DNA of 64,000 nt, from contig CAWBFX010000003.1 in NCBI GenBank assembly GCA_963788215.1, positions 310,001-374,000 on the forward strand, in the 5' to 3' direction. Under the pieces are notes generated by a model. The model did not search any database. It was given only the letters and a program-made list of their open reading frames with translations, and was not told the origin of the DNA. Source of the stretch: AC-32 sp963788215. Its GTDB lineage: Bacteria; Actinomycetota; Thermoleophilia; Gaiellales; Gaiellaceae. The position numbers were made by a program, and so were the translations under genes. Below are positions 9,322 to 18,379 of the stretch, piece after piece (position 1 is the first letter of the stretch; every line of letters starts with the position of its first letter).

Positions 9322-10716
9322 TCAGAGCTCGGCCAGCGGGAAGGCACCGGTGCCGCCGCGGCGGCACGAGGAAGTTCTGCCGGTGCGTCGTGTGCAGCAC
9401 CGAGTTGAAGCCCTGCCCGCGCGTCGCCGCGGCGCGAGACGGCAGGCTCGTGCCGTCGGGCAGGACGCCGTCCATCGCCAGCCGGTTGCGGTGGAAGTCG
9501 TCGCTCGTCGGGTTGAAGACGACGAAGTGCACGCCCGCCGACGGCCGCGTCGACCTGCCGTCGCGCCGGCGCGCTCCAGAAGAACGGGTTGTCGAGCGTG
9601 TTGAAGTCGGCGCGCTGCGGGATCGCCGTGCCCTTGCGGTAGACCGTCCCGTCCGGCCGACGACGTGTCCGGTCGCAGCCGCGAGGTCGTCTGGATCGAG
9701 GCGCTGTGGCCGATCCGTCCGACGCGGCGGAAGTCGCGCTCGACGTCCGCGGCCGGCGTCGCGCTCGCGTCGGGCCCCTGCCGCACGGTCTGCGTGCCCT
9801 CCGCGCACGTGCAGGCCCGGCCGGAACGACGGTGTCGACGCGCTCGCTGGAAGTCGAAGTTCAGGTACCACGCCTCGAGGTCCTCGAAGATGTGCGAGAG
9901 GTGCATGTGCGTGCCGTGCGCGGAAGTAGCCGCCGGCAGGTCGGCGTAGCCGAGCGTCTCGAGGTTCGCGATCCGGCCGCGGCCCGAGGCCGGCCTTCTG
10001 CGTCGAGGTGAAGCCGAGGAAGAGCTCGGAGGTGTCCGGGATCAGATCGGCGCCGCGGCACGCCCGCCGCCAGCGCCATCTGCTTCGGCAGGCTCTTCCG
10101 CCGTCGAAGCCGCCGCCCGCGAAGCCCTTGCGGATGCTCGTCGGCTCGAGCACGTCGAGGTCCTCGAAGATCGCCTTCGCGCCGTCGGCGACGTGGTCGA
10201 GCGGGTCGCTGCGCAGGAGGACGGCGACGTCGTTCTCCTCCAGGATCGGTCGTCGTGCGGGTCGCTCGGGAAGCGGATCGCGTCGGCAGCAGCGCCGGCT
10301 TGCCGCGCGCGGCGGTCGTGCGGCGCGTGCTTCGCGCCACGCCGCGGGCACGTAGCGCTCGAAGTACGGCAGGCCCCAGGCGACGGTGACGCCGAGGCCC
10401 GCGGGCGTCGGCGGCGAAGCGGCGCTCGAGCCGGCCAGCGCGTCCTCGAGCTCGCGCTGCGCGGCGCGCAGGTCGCCCGTCGGCCGCGCACGCGTCGCGG
10501 TCACGACCTGGTGGTGCAGCGGCGGGACGAGCACCTCGACGCCGTTGTCGCGGACGACGCTGAGCCCGTCGAGCAGGTGCTGCTCGGGCGGCAGGCCCGG
10601 TCGCGGCCGCGCGGCTGCGGCGACGTCGTCAGCTGGTCGACGAGCTCGTAGATCCCGGCCGCGCCGAGCGCCGCCGCGGCTGCGCCGGCGAGGAATGCTC
10701 CGCGGGTCGTGCCCAT
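9322..10716 (-). CDS. Exported Tat-type protein of unknown function, frames interrupted
   Basis: From the ATG at 10716, which overlaps the previous stop as TGATG, the N-terminus MGTTRGAFLAGAAAAALGAA looks like a weak Tat signal (single Arg before AFLAG). Readable segments include VRDNGVEVLVPPLHHQVVTA, AIFEDLDVLEPTSIRKGFAG, DTSELFLGFTSTQKAGLG, HMHLSHIFEDLEAWYLNFDF, RVGRIGHSASIQTTSRL and VHFVVFNPTSDDFHRNRLAM, ending FPLAEL. The His-rich segments and an Arg/His-containing GHSAS region recall DyP-type heme peroxidases, but the resemblance is too weak to assign function. About 460 residues, with at least eight indels. It is probably cotranscribed with the lipoprotein upstream. Confidence 0.5.
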
Positions 10717-11315
10717 CAGGCCTTGGGCTCGACCAGCGAGGTCGCGCAGCATCCTCGTCAGGTCGGCGACGACCTGTCGCGTAGGTGAGCGGCGCGGCGA
10801 CGTGCTGGCTGAGCGTGTAGAGGGAGCCGCTGGTGCCAGGCGTAGGAGGACGTGCCACTGGTCGGCGTCCTGGTTGACCGTGTAGACGGTCGCGTCGATC
10901 CCGTTCGCGCGCATCGTGCCGTGCGGGTCGGCGAAGCACGGGAGCGTGCTCTTGCCGACGGAGGCGGGGCAGGTCGGGATCTTCGTCCGGCCCGGATAGC
11001 CGCGCAGGTTGACGTGCAGCTCGCCGCTGCCGTGCTCGAGCCAGATGAAGCCGATCGAGGTAGCTGCGGTCCGTGCGAGACCGAATCGATGTTGTTCCAC
11101 TGCCCCTTGATCACGCCGTTGAGCGGGTCCGGCATCCAGCGCGGGGCAGTAGACCGGCGCGCGGATGCTGTCGGCGAGCTGCTGCCAGCCCTTGGCCGCG
11201 CCGGGCAGGCCGGCTTCGCCTTGACCGCTGCGCCCGCGCGGCCGCCTCCGCCGCTGCAGCCGGCGAGGGTTACGGCAAGCGCGAGCAGGATGAGTGCCCC
11301 TACGACCCGTCTCAC
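10716..11315 (-). CDS. Predicted exported lipoprotein of unknown function, frames interrupted
   Basis: The GTG at 11315 lies 3 nt after the upstream glycosyltransferase stop. The N-terminus VRRVVGALILLALAVTLAGC is a lipoprotein signal with lipobox LAGC. The mature part, joined across frames, reads GWQQLADSIRAPVYCPA, IGFIWLEHGSGELHVNLRGY, CFADPHGTMRANGIDATVYT, VNQDADQWHVLL and SLYTLSQHVAAPLTYAT, ending SLVEPKA. Several Cys and a regular beta-strand pattern suggest a compact extracytoplasmic domain. I do not recognise the family. Its stop overlaps the start of the Tat-type protein, so the two likely function together at the cell surface. Confidence 0.55.
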
Positions 11316-11317
11316 GA

Positions 11318-12742
11318 TCAGAAATGGTAGACGGCAACCCAGGGCCCGCATAGCGGCCGCCGGGCGCGATGTAGAACAGCCGCTTCGTCTTCCGCAGCGA
11401 CTCGTAGAAGCGGGTCTCGCGCGGGTAGTGCTCGCGCGCGGCGAGCACGCGGTCGGCGATCGCGCCGGTGACGACGGCGTAGCGAACGCCCTGGCGGCGC
11501 AGGCGGCGGACGTCGCGGTTCGGGTCGGCGTGGTCCTCCTGCGGAAGCGGCAGCGCGAGCTTCAGCACGCGGAAGCCGGCGAACGGGGGCAGCGACGAGT
11601 CGGCGGCGAGCCGCGCGCCGTGCGGCACGTGGCTCTCGATCCAGCGGTGCGCGACGACCCTCGTATCGGTCTTCGTCAGCGTCCGCGCGTCGCGCACCGA
11701 CCACGTGAGCGGCACGACCAGCAGGAGCAGTGTCACCGGCGCGAGCCCGCGCATTCGCCCGGCGAGCGCGCCGAGCGGCCGGCAGCAGGGGGAGCACGTA
11801 GCGGTCGAAGTGCGCCCCGAGCGTGCAGAGGTCGAGGAAGTAGACGACCACGAAGGAGCCGAGGATCAGGTCGGCCCGGCGGCGCTGGACGAGCGCGACC
11901 ACGAGGCCGATCACGCAGACGATCAGCACGGGCCCGAGGCCGTCCCAGAGCCTGGCCAGGAACGCGATCGGCGCGACGTGGTCGTGCTCGAAGCCGAGCC
12001 AGCCCTGCCGCGCGAGCTTCTGGACGCGGTAGGCGTCGCCGACGGCGCTGGAGAAGTGCGCGACGAAGAACGGGCTCGTCGCGCAGAAGCCGGCGACGGC
12101 GAGCCCCACCCCGATCGCCAGGCGACGCGGCTCGCGCCAGCTCGCGACCGCCAGCGGGACGAGCAGGAAGACCCCCGGGTACTTGACGCTCGTCGCGAGG
12201 CCGGCCACGAGCCCGGCGAGCTCGATCCGGCCGCTGACGAGCAGCGCGAGCGAGACGGCCACGCCGAGGGTGAGCGGCACGTCGGTGACGGCCATCCGCG
12301 AGTAGGCGACCTCCGTCGTCTCGACCGCGACGAGCGCAGCGGCGACCGCGCCGGCAGTGCCGCCGTAGGCGCGGCTCCCGAGCCACCACGCGGCCGCGAC
12401 CGCGCCAAGCGCGAGCACCAGCACGACGAGCCGGCCCGCGAGGTAGGAGGGCGAGCCCTCGAAGGACTGGAACGGCGCGATCAGGTAGAGGAGCAGGCTC
12501 GGGTAGTCGAACCAGTGCGGGTCGAGCCCGCCGCCGTGGACCATGTGCCAGGCGCGCGGGACGATGCTCTGCTCGTCCGGGCTGAAGAGCGGGAACGGCC
12601 GGCCGTAGCCGATCCCGACGATCCGCAGCGCGGCGGCGCCGCACACGATCGCAACGAGCGCGAGGCGGCGGTCGCCCCAGACACTCTCGGGGCGCTTCGT
12701 CTCAGACCTCGGGCGGAAGCTCGCCGACGAGCTCGGCGACAC
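11318..12742 (-). CDS. ArnT/PMT-like membrane glycosyltransferase (GT39/GT83 type), frame interrupted
   Basis: This is a polytopic membrane protein of about 475 residues. After a short cytoplasmic leader comes a first helix, then an extracytoplasmic loop YGRPFPLFSPDEQSIVPRAW with the acidic catalytic motif of dolichyl/polyprenyl-phosphate-sugar-dependent glycosyltransferases, then WFDYPSLLLYL and at least eight more helices. The C-terminal soluble part (RWIESHVPHGARLAADSSLP, YAVVTGAIADRVLAA, FYESLRKTKRLFYIAPGG) is in a second frame; shifts lie near 11790 and 11350. The GTG at 12742 overlaps the TrpC-like gene by about 40 bp and is the least certain part. Its likely role is sugar transfer to lipid or protein on the outer face of the membrane. 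Confidence 0.7.
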   Translation of the reverse strand: MSPSSSASFRPRSETKRPESVWGDRRLALVAIVCGAAALRIVGIGYGRPFPLFSPDEQSIVPRAWHMVHGGGLDPHWFDYPSLLLYLIAPFQSFEGSPSYLAGRLVVLVLALGAVAAAWWLGSRAYGGTAGAVAAALVAVETTEVAYSRMAVTDVPLTLGVAVSLALLVSGRIELAGLVAGLATSVKYPGVFLLVPLAVASWREPRRLAIGVGLAVAGFCATSPFFVAHFSSAVGDAYRVQKLARQGWLGFEHDHVAPIAFLARLWDGLGPVLIVCVIGLVVALVQRRRADLILGSFVVVYFLDLCTLGAHFDRYVLPLLPAARRARRANARARAGDTAPAGRAAHVVGARRADADEDRYEGRRAPLDREPRAARRAARRRLVAAPVRRLPRAEARAAASAGGPRRPEPRRPPPAPPGRSLRRRHRRDRRPRARRARALPARDPLLRVAAEDEAAVLHRARRPLCGPWVAVYHF

Positions 12743-13315
12743 GCCCTCCGCGGACGATCACCGCGTCGACCCCGCGCGCTCGAGCTGGTCGACGTCGGCA
12801 CGCGTCGTCGCGGGCAGCTCCGCGATCGCGAGCTTGCCGGCGGGCACGTCCGGAAGCAGGTCGAGGACCCGCTCGAGCGCCTCCTCGTCCTTCGCGGCCA
12901 GCACGAAGAGCTCGGGGTCGAACTCGCCAGCGCGTCCTCGAGCTGCTCGTCGTCCTCGACCCGCAGCGCCAGCTCGAAGTGGTCGTCGAGCTCGGCGTGG
13001 GCGCGCTGGACGACGTCCTCGCCCCGCCGGCCCGCCGGACCAGGCGGCGACGTCGACGATGCAGGCGTCGGCGCCGGCCAGCCGGTCGGCGTGCTCGCCG
13101 TTCCACCAGAAGAGGACCGGCACCGAGACCGCGTCGCGGATCTGCTGGAGCTGCGCCTCGTTCCCGCTGTGGACGAGCAGGCCCTCCGCCCCCTCGCTCT
13201 CGGCGCGTCGAGCCGCCTCGGGCCCGTCGACCTCCGCGAGAAGCGAGATGCCGTCCCCCTCGGAGATGGCCTGGCTGAATCGTCTGGCCCGGTCACTTGG
13301 CGCAATTCTGGCGCA
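12702..13315 (-). CDS. TrpC-like (indole-3-glycerol-phosphate synthase-like) barrel protein, frame interrupted
   Basis: Joined frames give RARRFSQAISEGDGISLLAE, VDGPEAARRAESEGAEGLLV, VPVLFWWNGEHADRLAGADA, then FDPELFVLAAKDEEALERVL, DLLPDVPAGKLAIAELPATT and DAVIVRGGRVAELVGELPPE. The pattern of alternating strands and helices and the opening FSQAI...ISLLAEV resemble the TIM barrel of indole-3-glycerol-phosphate synthase. At about 195 residues it is shorter than TrpC (about 260), and the catalytic Lys/Glu set is not evident. One indel lies near 12930. No ATG, GTG or TTG is available upstream in the right frame; ATT at about 13315 is the only candidate near the conserved start, so the 5' end is uncertain. 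Confidence 0.5.
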
Positions 13316-13345
13316 AAGCCTCGCTGCTGGAGCCGCTTCGCCGGG

Positions 13346-14144
13346 TCAGACCCCGATCGGGTGCCAGACGGTCTTCAGCTCGAGGAAGCCGGCGATCTCC
13401 CAGGGGCTCTGGTCGTCCGGCGCGCCGTGGACGACGCGCTTCACGTTCTCGGCTGCCAGCTCCTCGAGCTCCGCCACCTGGCCGTCGGCGCCGGAGACGT
13501 CGAGCGCGTTCACGTCCATGTGCGACGCGAGCACCGGCGCCAGCTCGTCGCGCCGGCCGGTGAGGATGTTGACGACGCCACCCGGGACGTCGGCCGTGGC
13601 GAGCACCTCCGCCAGCTCGACCGCCGCCAGCGGGTGCAGCTCGGACGCGACGACCACGGCCGCGTTGCCGCCGACGATCGCCGGCGCGACCCGCGAGACG
13701 AGGCCCGCCAGGGCCGGCTCGGGCGGCGCGAGGATCCCGACGACGCCGGTCGGCTCCGGGAACGTGAAGTTGAAGTACGGGCCGGCGACTGGATTCGACG
13801 AGCCGAGCACCTGCGCGAGCTTGTCCGCCCAGCCCGCGTACCAGACGACACGGTCGATCGAGCGCTCGACCTCCTTCGGCCCCGAGCAGAACTCCGCGAA
13901 CTCGGCGCGCCGCGCCTCCATCATCTCGGCGACGCGGTAGAGCACCTGGCCGCGGTTGTAGGCCGTCATCCCCGCCCACTTGGCGAACGCTCCGCGCGCC
14001 GCGCGGACCGCGTCGCGCACGTCCTTGCGCGAGGCGCGCGCGACGTTCTGCCCCTCGGCCTCGTAGGTGCGGCCCGACTCGGAGCGCGGGAACTCGCCGC
14101 CGATGAAGAGCTTGTACGTCTTCCTGACCGGGAAGCCGGCTCAT
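13346..14144 (-). CDS. Half-length aldehyde dehydrogenase paralog, probably non-catalytic
   Basis: About 265 residues from an ATG overlapping the upstream stop (ATGA). It reads KTYKLFIGGEFPRSESGRTY, DAVRAARGAFAKWAGMTAYN, VVWYAGWADKLAQVLGSSNP, NFTFPEPTGVVGILAPPEPA and DVPGGVVNILTGRRDELAPV, ending LELKTVWHPIGV. This matches only the N-terminal NAD-binding half of the ALDH fold (family length about 480). The segment carrying the catalytic Cys and general-base Glu is absent, so it is likely a structural partner of the full-length enzyme next to it. One base is probably extra near 14131. A deoC, ALDH, short-ALDH order is a recurring actinobacterial arrangement, from memory. Confidence 0.75.
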
Positions 14145-15615
14145 TCGAAGCTCAGGTACGGCTCGAGCCCGTGCCGGCCGCCCTCGCGGCCGAAGCCGCG
14201 ACTCCTTGTAGCCGCCGAACGGCGAGGCCGGGTCGAAGCGGTTGTACGTGTTCGCCCAGATCACGCCGGCGCGCAGGCGCTGCGCCATCGAGAGGATCCG
14301 CGAGCCCTTCTCCGTCCAGACGCCGGCCGAGAGCCCGTACGGCGTGTTGTTCGCCTTCTCGACCGCCTCGTCCGGCGTGCGGAACGTCAGCACCGAGAGC
14401 ACCGGCCCGAAGATCTCCTCCTGCGCGATCCGGTAGCTCTGCGCGACGTTCGTGAAGACGGTCGGCACGAACCAGTAGCCCTTCTCCGGCAGGCGGCACG
14501 GCGGCTGGTAGATCTCGGCGCCCTCCTCCTCCCCGCTCTCGACGAGCTCCTGGATCTTCTCGAGCTGCTGCCGCGAGTTGATCGCGCCGACGTCGGTGTT
14601 CTTGTCGAGCGGGTCGCCGACGCGCAGGGTCGTCAGCCGCCGCTTCAGCTTCTCGATCACGTCCTCGTAGATCGACTCCTGGACGAGCAGCCGCGAGCCC
14701 GCGCAGCAGACGTGGCCCTGGTTGAAGTAGATCCCGTTGACGATCCCCTCGACCGCCTGGTCGAGCGCCGCGTCGTCGAAGATCACGTTCGCCGCCTTGC
14801 CGCCGAGCTCGAGCGTCAGCTTCTTGCCGGTGCCGGCGAGCTCGCGCTGGATCGCCTTGCCGACCTCGGTCGAGCCGGTGAAGGCGATCTTGTCGACGTC
14901 GCTCTTGACGAGCGCGGCGCCGGTGCGGCCGTCGCCGGTGACGATGTTGACGACGCCGGGCGGCAGCTCGGCCTGGCGGAGGACGTCGCAGAAGAGGAGC
15001 GCCGAGAGCGGCGTCGTCTCGGCCGGCTTGAGCACGACGGTGTTCCCGGCCGCGAGCGCGGGCGCGATCTTCCAGGCCAGCATCAGCAGCGGGAAGTTCC
15101 ACGGGATGATCTGGCCGGCGACGCCGAGCGGCTTCGGCTTGCGGTTCGGGAACGCGTACTCGAGCTTGTCGGCCCAGCCCGCGTAGTAGAAGAAGTGCGC
15201 CGCGGCGAGCGGCAGGTCGACGTCGCGCGACTCCTTGATCGGCTTGCCGCCGTTCAGCGACTCGAGCACCGCGAACTCGCGCGCGCGCTCCTGCAGGATG
15301 CGCGCGATCCGGAAGAGGTACTTCGCGCGCTCCGAGCCGGGCAGCGCCGACCAGCCGTTCTCGAAGGCCTCGCGCGCGGCCGCCGACGGCGAGCTGCCAC
15401 CTCTTCCTCGCGTCGCCTGGCCGACCTCGGCGAGCGGCTCCTCGCTCGCGGGGTCGATCGTCGTGTAGGTCTCCTTCGGCTCGAGCCACTCGCCGCCGAC
15501 GAAGTGGCCGTAGCGCTCGCGCAGCGTGACGACGTCGCGCGACTCGGGCGCGCTGCGCGTACTCCCAGCCGCGCCGGGAACGGCGCCGGTCTCCGGTTCG
15601 CTCGAGCTCAGTCAA
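14141..15615 (-). CDS. NAD(P)-dependent aldehyde dehydrogenase, frames interrupted
   Basis: This is a full-length ALDH of about 490 residues. It oxidises an aldehyde to the acid, possibly the acetaldehyde produced by the adjacent DeoC. Landmarks are IIPWNFPLLMLAWKIAPALA, TVVLKPAETTPLSAL (cofactor Lys and Glu), IAFTGSTEVGKAIQ, LTLELGGKAANVIF (general-base Glu), FNQGHVCCAGSRLLVQ (catalytic Cys), EEIFGPVLSV and NTYNRFDPASPFGGYKESR. The TTG at 15615 overlaps the deoC stop, reading TTGACTGA. Indels near 15410, 15550 and 14200 displace the N-terminal section (FVGGEWLEPKETYTTIDPAS) and the tail (LEPYLSFE). Confidence 0.88.
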
Positions 15616-16550
15616 CCGTGAAGTAGTCCGGGCTCTGGTAGCGGCCCGTCTTCTCCTTCCGGAGCTGCATGAGGATGTCGTTCAGGAGCGACGAGGCGCC
15701 GAAGCGGTAGAGGTCGGGCGTGAGCCAGTCGTCGCCGAGGGTCTCGTGGACGAGCACGAGGTGCTGGATCGCCTGCTTCGACGTTGCGGATGCCGCCGGC
15801 GGGCTTGAAGCCGACCCGGCGGCCCGTCTCCTCGTAGACGTCGCGGATCGCCTCGAGCATCACGAGCGCGACCGGCAGCGTCGCGGCCGACGGGAGCTTG
15901 CCGGTCGACGTCTTGATGAAGTCGGCGCCGGCGGCCATCGCGAGCAGCGAGGCGCGGCGAACGTTGTCGTAGGTGCCGAGCTCTCCCGTCTCGAGGATCA
16001 CCTTCAGGTGCGCTCTCGCCGCAGGCCTCCTTCACGCGCACGATCTCGTCGTAGACCTTCGCGTAGCGGCCCGGCGAGAAACGCGCCGCGGTCGATGACC
16101 ATGTCGACCTCGTCGGCGCCGTGCTCGACGACCCAGCGCACCTCGTCGAGCTTCGCCTCGAGCGGCGACTGGCCGGACGGGAACGCGGTCGCGACCGAGG
16201 CGACCTTGACGCCGGTCCCGCGCACGCGCTCGACCGCCGTCGGGACGAGGTTCGGGTAGACGCAGACCGCGGCGACCGAGGGCACGTCCGGGTCGGACGG
16301 GTCGGGCCGCATCGCCTTCGAGGCGAGCGCGGCGACCTTGCCCGGCGTGTCCGCGCCCTCGAGCGTCGTCAGGTCGGTCATCCGCATCGCGAGCTCGAGC
16401 GCGAAGAGCTTCGACTCGCGCTTGATCGAGCGCTTGGCGAGGGTGGCCGCGCGCTCCTCGACGCGCGACCTGGTCGATCGAGCCGATTCGCGGCAGCCGC
16501 GGCTCGAGCGGGAGCTCGAATCCGGTCGGCAGCGCGGGCGCCTGAGCCAT
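15608..16550 (-). CDS. deoC: Deoxyribose-phosphate aldolase, long form, frames interrupted
   Basis: It cleaves 2-deoxyribose 5-phosphate to acetaldehyde and glyceraldehyde 3-phosphate in deoxynucleoside catabolism. The ATG at 16550 opens MAQAPALPTGFELPLEPRLP, then RAATLAKRSIKRESKLFALE, MTDLTTLEGADTPGKVAALA, VKVASVATAFPSGQ, DEVDMVIDRGAFLAG and the Schiff-base region GADFIKTSTGKLPSAATLPV (Lys in FIKTS), then RVGFKPAGGIRNVE. About 313 residues, the longer DeoC type with an N-terminal extension. Indels lie near 15785, 16015, 16080 and 16470. Product acetaldehyde could feed the two ALDH genes immediately downstream. Confidence 0.9.
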
Positions 16551-16561
16551 GCGATCGAAGT

Positions 16562-17207
16562 CTAGGCCGAAGGCGTGAGCAGCCGCTCGACGGCGGCCGT
16601 GAGATCGCCCGCGCTCCACATGGACAGCGCGAATGCCGGCCGCGCGAGCCGTTGTCTCGTCGCGCCGCGTGTCGCCGAGCTCCACCGTCTCCTCCGCGGG
16701 CCAGCCGCCGGCGCGAAGGCGAGCGAGCTCGATCAGCTCGATCCGCGACTCCGATTCGCACCCGAAGGCGCCCTGGCCCTCGGGGAAGAAGCGCTCCAGC
16801 GCCAGCCGGTACATGCGGGCCCGCGCCATCGGCTCCGGGTTGCCGGTCAGCAGCGCCAGGCGGACGCCGGCGTCCTGCAGGCGCGTCAGCGCTTCGTCGG
16901 CCCCTGGCGCCGCCTGCCAGCCGCTCGTGTCCGCCGAGGCGAGCATGGTCAGGTAACGGGCGGCGAAGCGGCGACAGCATTCGTCCAGGCGCTCGTCGAC
17001 GGCCGCATCGTCGATTCCCTCGGCGTTGAGCACGAGCCGCGCGATTCGCTTCGCCGTCTGCCCACCATGGTCGACCTGGTCGACGGCGTCCTCGACTGGG
17101 TCGACCGGGTAGAGGTCGCGGAGCGTCGCCAACAGCGCCTTGCTCGCGAGCGGATCGTCGGTCAGGAACAGCGTGCCGTCGACGTCGATCAGGGCGAGCA
17201 AAGGCAT
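16562..17207 (-). CDS. HAD-superfamily phosphatase, C-terminus frameshifted
   Basis: The ATG at 17207 overlaps the era stop (TGATG). HAD motif I is LALIDVDGTLFLTDD (nucleophile and acid Asp), motif II is ALLTGNPEPMARAR, and motif IV is ETVELGDTRRDETTARAAGI. The cap between motifs I and II is helical, giving the phosphoglycolate-phosphatase-like subclass. About 215 residues. A shift near 16634 moves the last 20 residues (MWSAGDLTAAVERLLTPS) to another frame, ending at TAG 16562. The substrate is unknown. Its position between era and deoC does not specify it. Confidence 0.75.
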
Positions 17208-18074
17208 CAGAGGCCGAGGCGCTCGAGCATCGCCTCGTCGCGGCGCCACCTGGGCCGCGCCTTCACCTTCAGCTCGAGGAAGACCGGGTGGCCGAGGACG
17301 AGCTCGACCTCCGGGCGCGCGCGGGTGCCGATCTGCTTGACGACCGCGCCGCCCTTGCCGACCACGATCTGCTTCTGCGACTCGGTTTCGACGAAGATCG
17401 TCGCGCGGACGACCTTGTCTGCCAGCTCGTCGACCTCGACGAAGAGCGCGTGCGGCACCTCTTCTCGCGTCAGCTGGAGCGCCTTCTCGCGCACGAGCTC
17501 CGCGATCTGGGCTTCCGGCGAGAGGTCGGTGCGTTGCTCGCGGGGGTAGTACGCGGGCCCTTCCGGCAGGAGCGCGACGAGCTCGTCGCGCAGGGCGGGG
17601 ATGCCGTCCCCGGTGAGGGCGCTGACGGGATGGAGCGCGTGGAAGTCGCCGAGCTGCGCGCCGCGGGCCATCTGCTCGGCGATGTGGCCGGGCTTGAGGC
17701 GGTCGACCTTGTTCACGGCGACGACGACGGGGATCTCGAGCGAGAAGACGCGCTCGGCGATGAAGCGGTCGCCGGCGCCGATCCGCTCGCGCGCGGAGAG
17801 GACGAACAGGATCGCCTCTACGTCGTCGAGCGAGGCGTCGACCGTGCGCTGCATCCGCTCGGTCAGCGCATCCTGCGGCCGCTGGAAGCCCGGCAGGTCG
17901 AGGAGCACGAGCTGGTGGTCGTCGCCGTTCGCGATCCCGACGATGCGTCGACGCGTCGTCTGCGACTTGTCCGAGACGATCGCGACCTTCCCGCCACAGA
18001 GCGCGTTGACGAGCGTCGACTTCCCCGACGAACGTTCTCGGCCTCCCGGCGACGGCGACGAAGCCGCTCCTCAA
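17207..18074 (-). CDS. era: GTPase Era, N-terminal frame interrupted
   Basis: An essential GTPase that binds 16S rRNA during 30S assembly. The TTG at 18074 gives the expected start LRSGFVAVAGRP. The G1 loop (NVGKSTLVNAL) is scrambled by indels around 18030-18048, then CGGKVAIVSDKSQTTRRRIV (G2) and LVLLDLPGFQRPQDALTERM (G3, DLPG) follow. VVAVNKVDRLKPGHIA carries the NKVD motif, and PVSALTGDGIPALRDELVAL precedes the C-terminal KH RNA-binding domain (QKQIVVGKGGAVVKQIGTRA). It ends RWRRDEAMLERLGL, diagnostic of Era. Repeat element A begins 5 bp upstream of the start, so its G-rich arm overlaps the ribosome-binding region. Confidence 0.93.
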
Positions 18075-18079
18075 AACCC

Positions 18080-18184
18080 CATACCCCCACCCTGGGTGGG
18101 GGGATGACTGCCCACCGCCCTCGAGGGCGATCGTAACCGTTGAAACTGCAACGCGTGGGTGACGGCTTCGTGCCGATTCTGTGA
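18080..18184 (+). repeat. Dispersed intergenic element, copy A
   Basis: Two palindromes (CCCCCACCCTGGGTGGGGG and CGCCCTCGAGGGCG) are followed by CGTAACC, then ACGCGTGGGTGACG, five bases, and GTGCCGATTCTGTGA. Copy B at 20489-20589 matches it in the opposite orientation, with exact runs of 22 and 19 bases and the same spacing of all modules; copy C at 34560-34682 shares the core. It lies directly upstream of the era TTG and points away from era. It could be an operator cluster, a structured RNA or a REP-like element. Confidence 0.75.
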
Positions 18185-18379
18185 TTTTTCGGGCCTCAGG
18201 GCGGGAGGTGAGTGGGTTGGTAGAGCTGAGCGCGCACGGAGGGCGTATCGTAACCGAGGGTACGGCGTTATAGAAGTTGACGTTTAGAAGACGTGCATAG
18301 GCGATTAATGCTGTTAAAAAAAAGAAATTAGAGTAAGGGTGTAGACTTCTCGGCTCCGATGCCCGGCGCAGCCCGTCGC
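18185..18379. other. Gene-free, locally AT-rich stretch downstream of dgkA-pap2
   Basis: With element A this makes a gap of about 305 bp between era and the dgkA-pap2 stop. It holds a second copy of ATCGTAACCG (18248-18257; the first is at 18130-18139) and a TTGACG hexamer at 18278. A conspicuously A-rich segment (18300-18335, including eight consecutive A) is unlike the rest of the window. No open frame with coding character was seen. A small RNA, promoter region or remnant of an insertion are all possible. Confidence 0.5.

Noticed and set aside
2600..11300. Programmed frameshifting or a pseudogene cluster in liv operon 1 and neighbours
   Set aside because: Breaks are numerous, irregular, of both signs, lack slippery-site/pseudoknot pattern and affect housekeeping genes; sequence error is simpler.
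11705..14455. Very long open frame on the + strand
   Set aside because: It is antisense to the glycosyltransferase, TrpC-like and ALDH genes; its low-complexity Arg/Asp/Glu/Leu-rich translation is typical of a mirror frame in GC-rich coding DNA.
18214..18226. GGGTTGGTAGAGC, resembling a tRNA D-arm
   Set aside because: No matching acceptor, anticodon or T arm can be drawn around it; treated as coincidence within the gene-free stretch.
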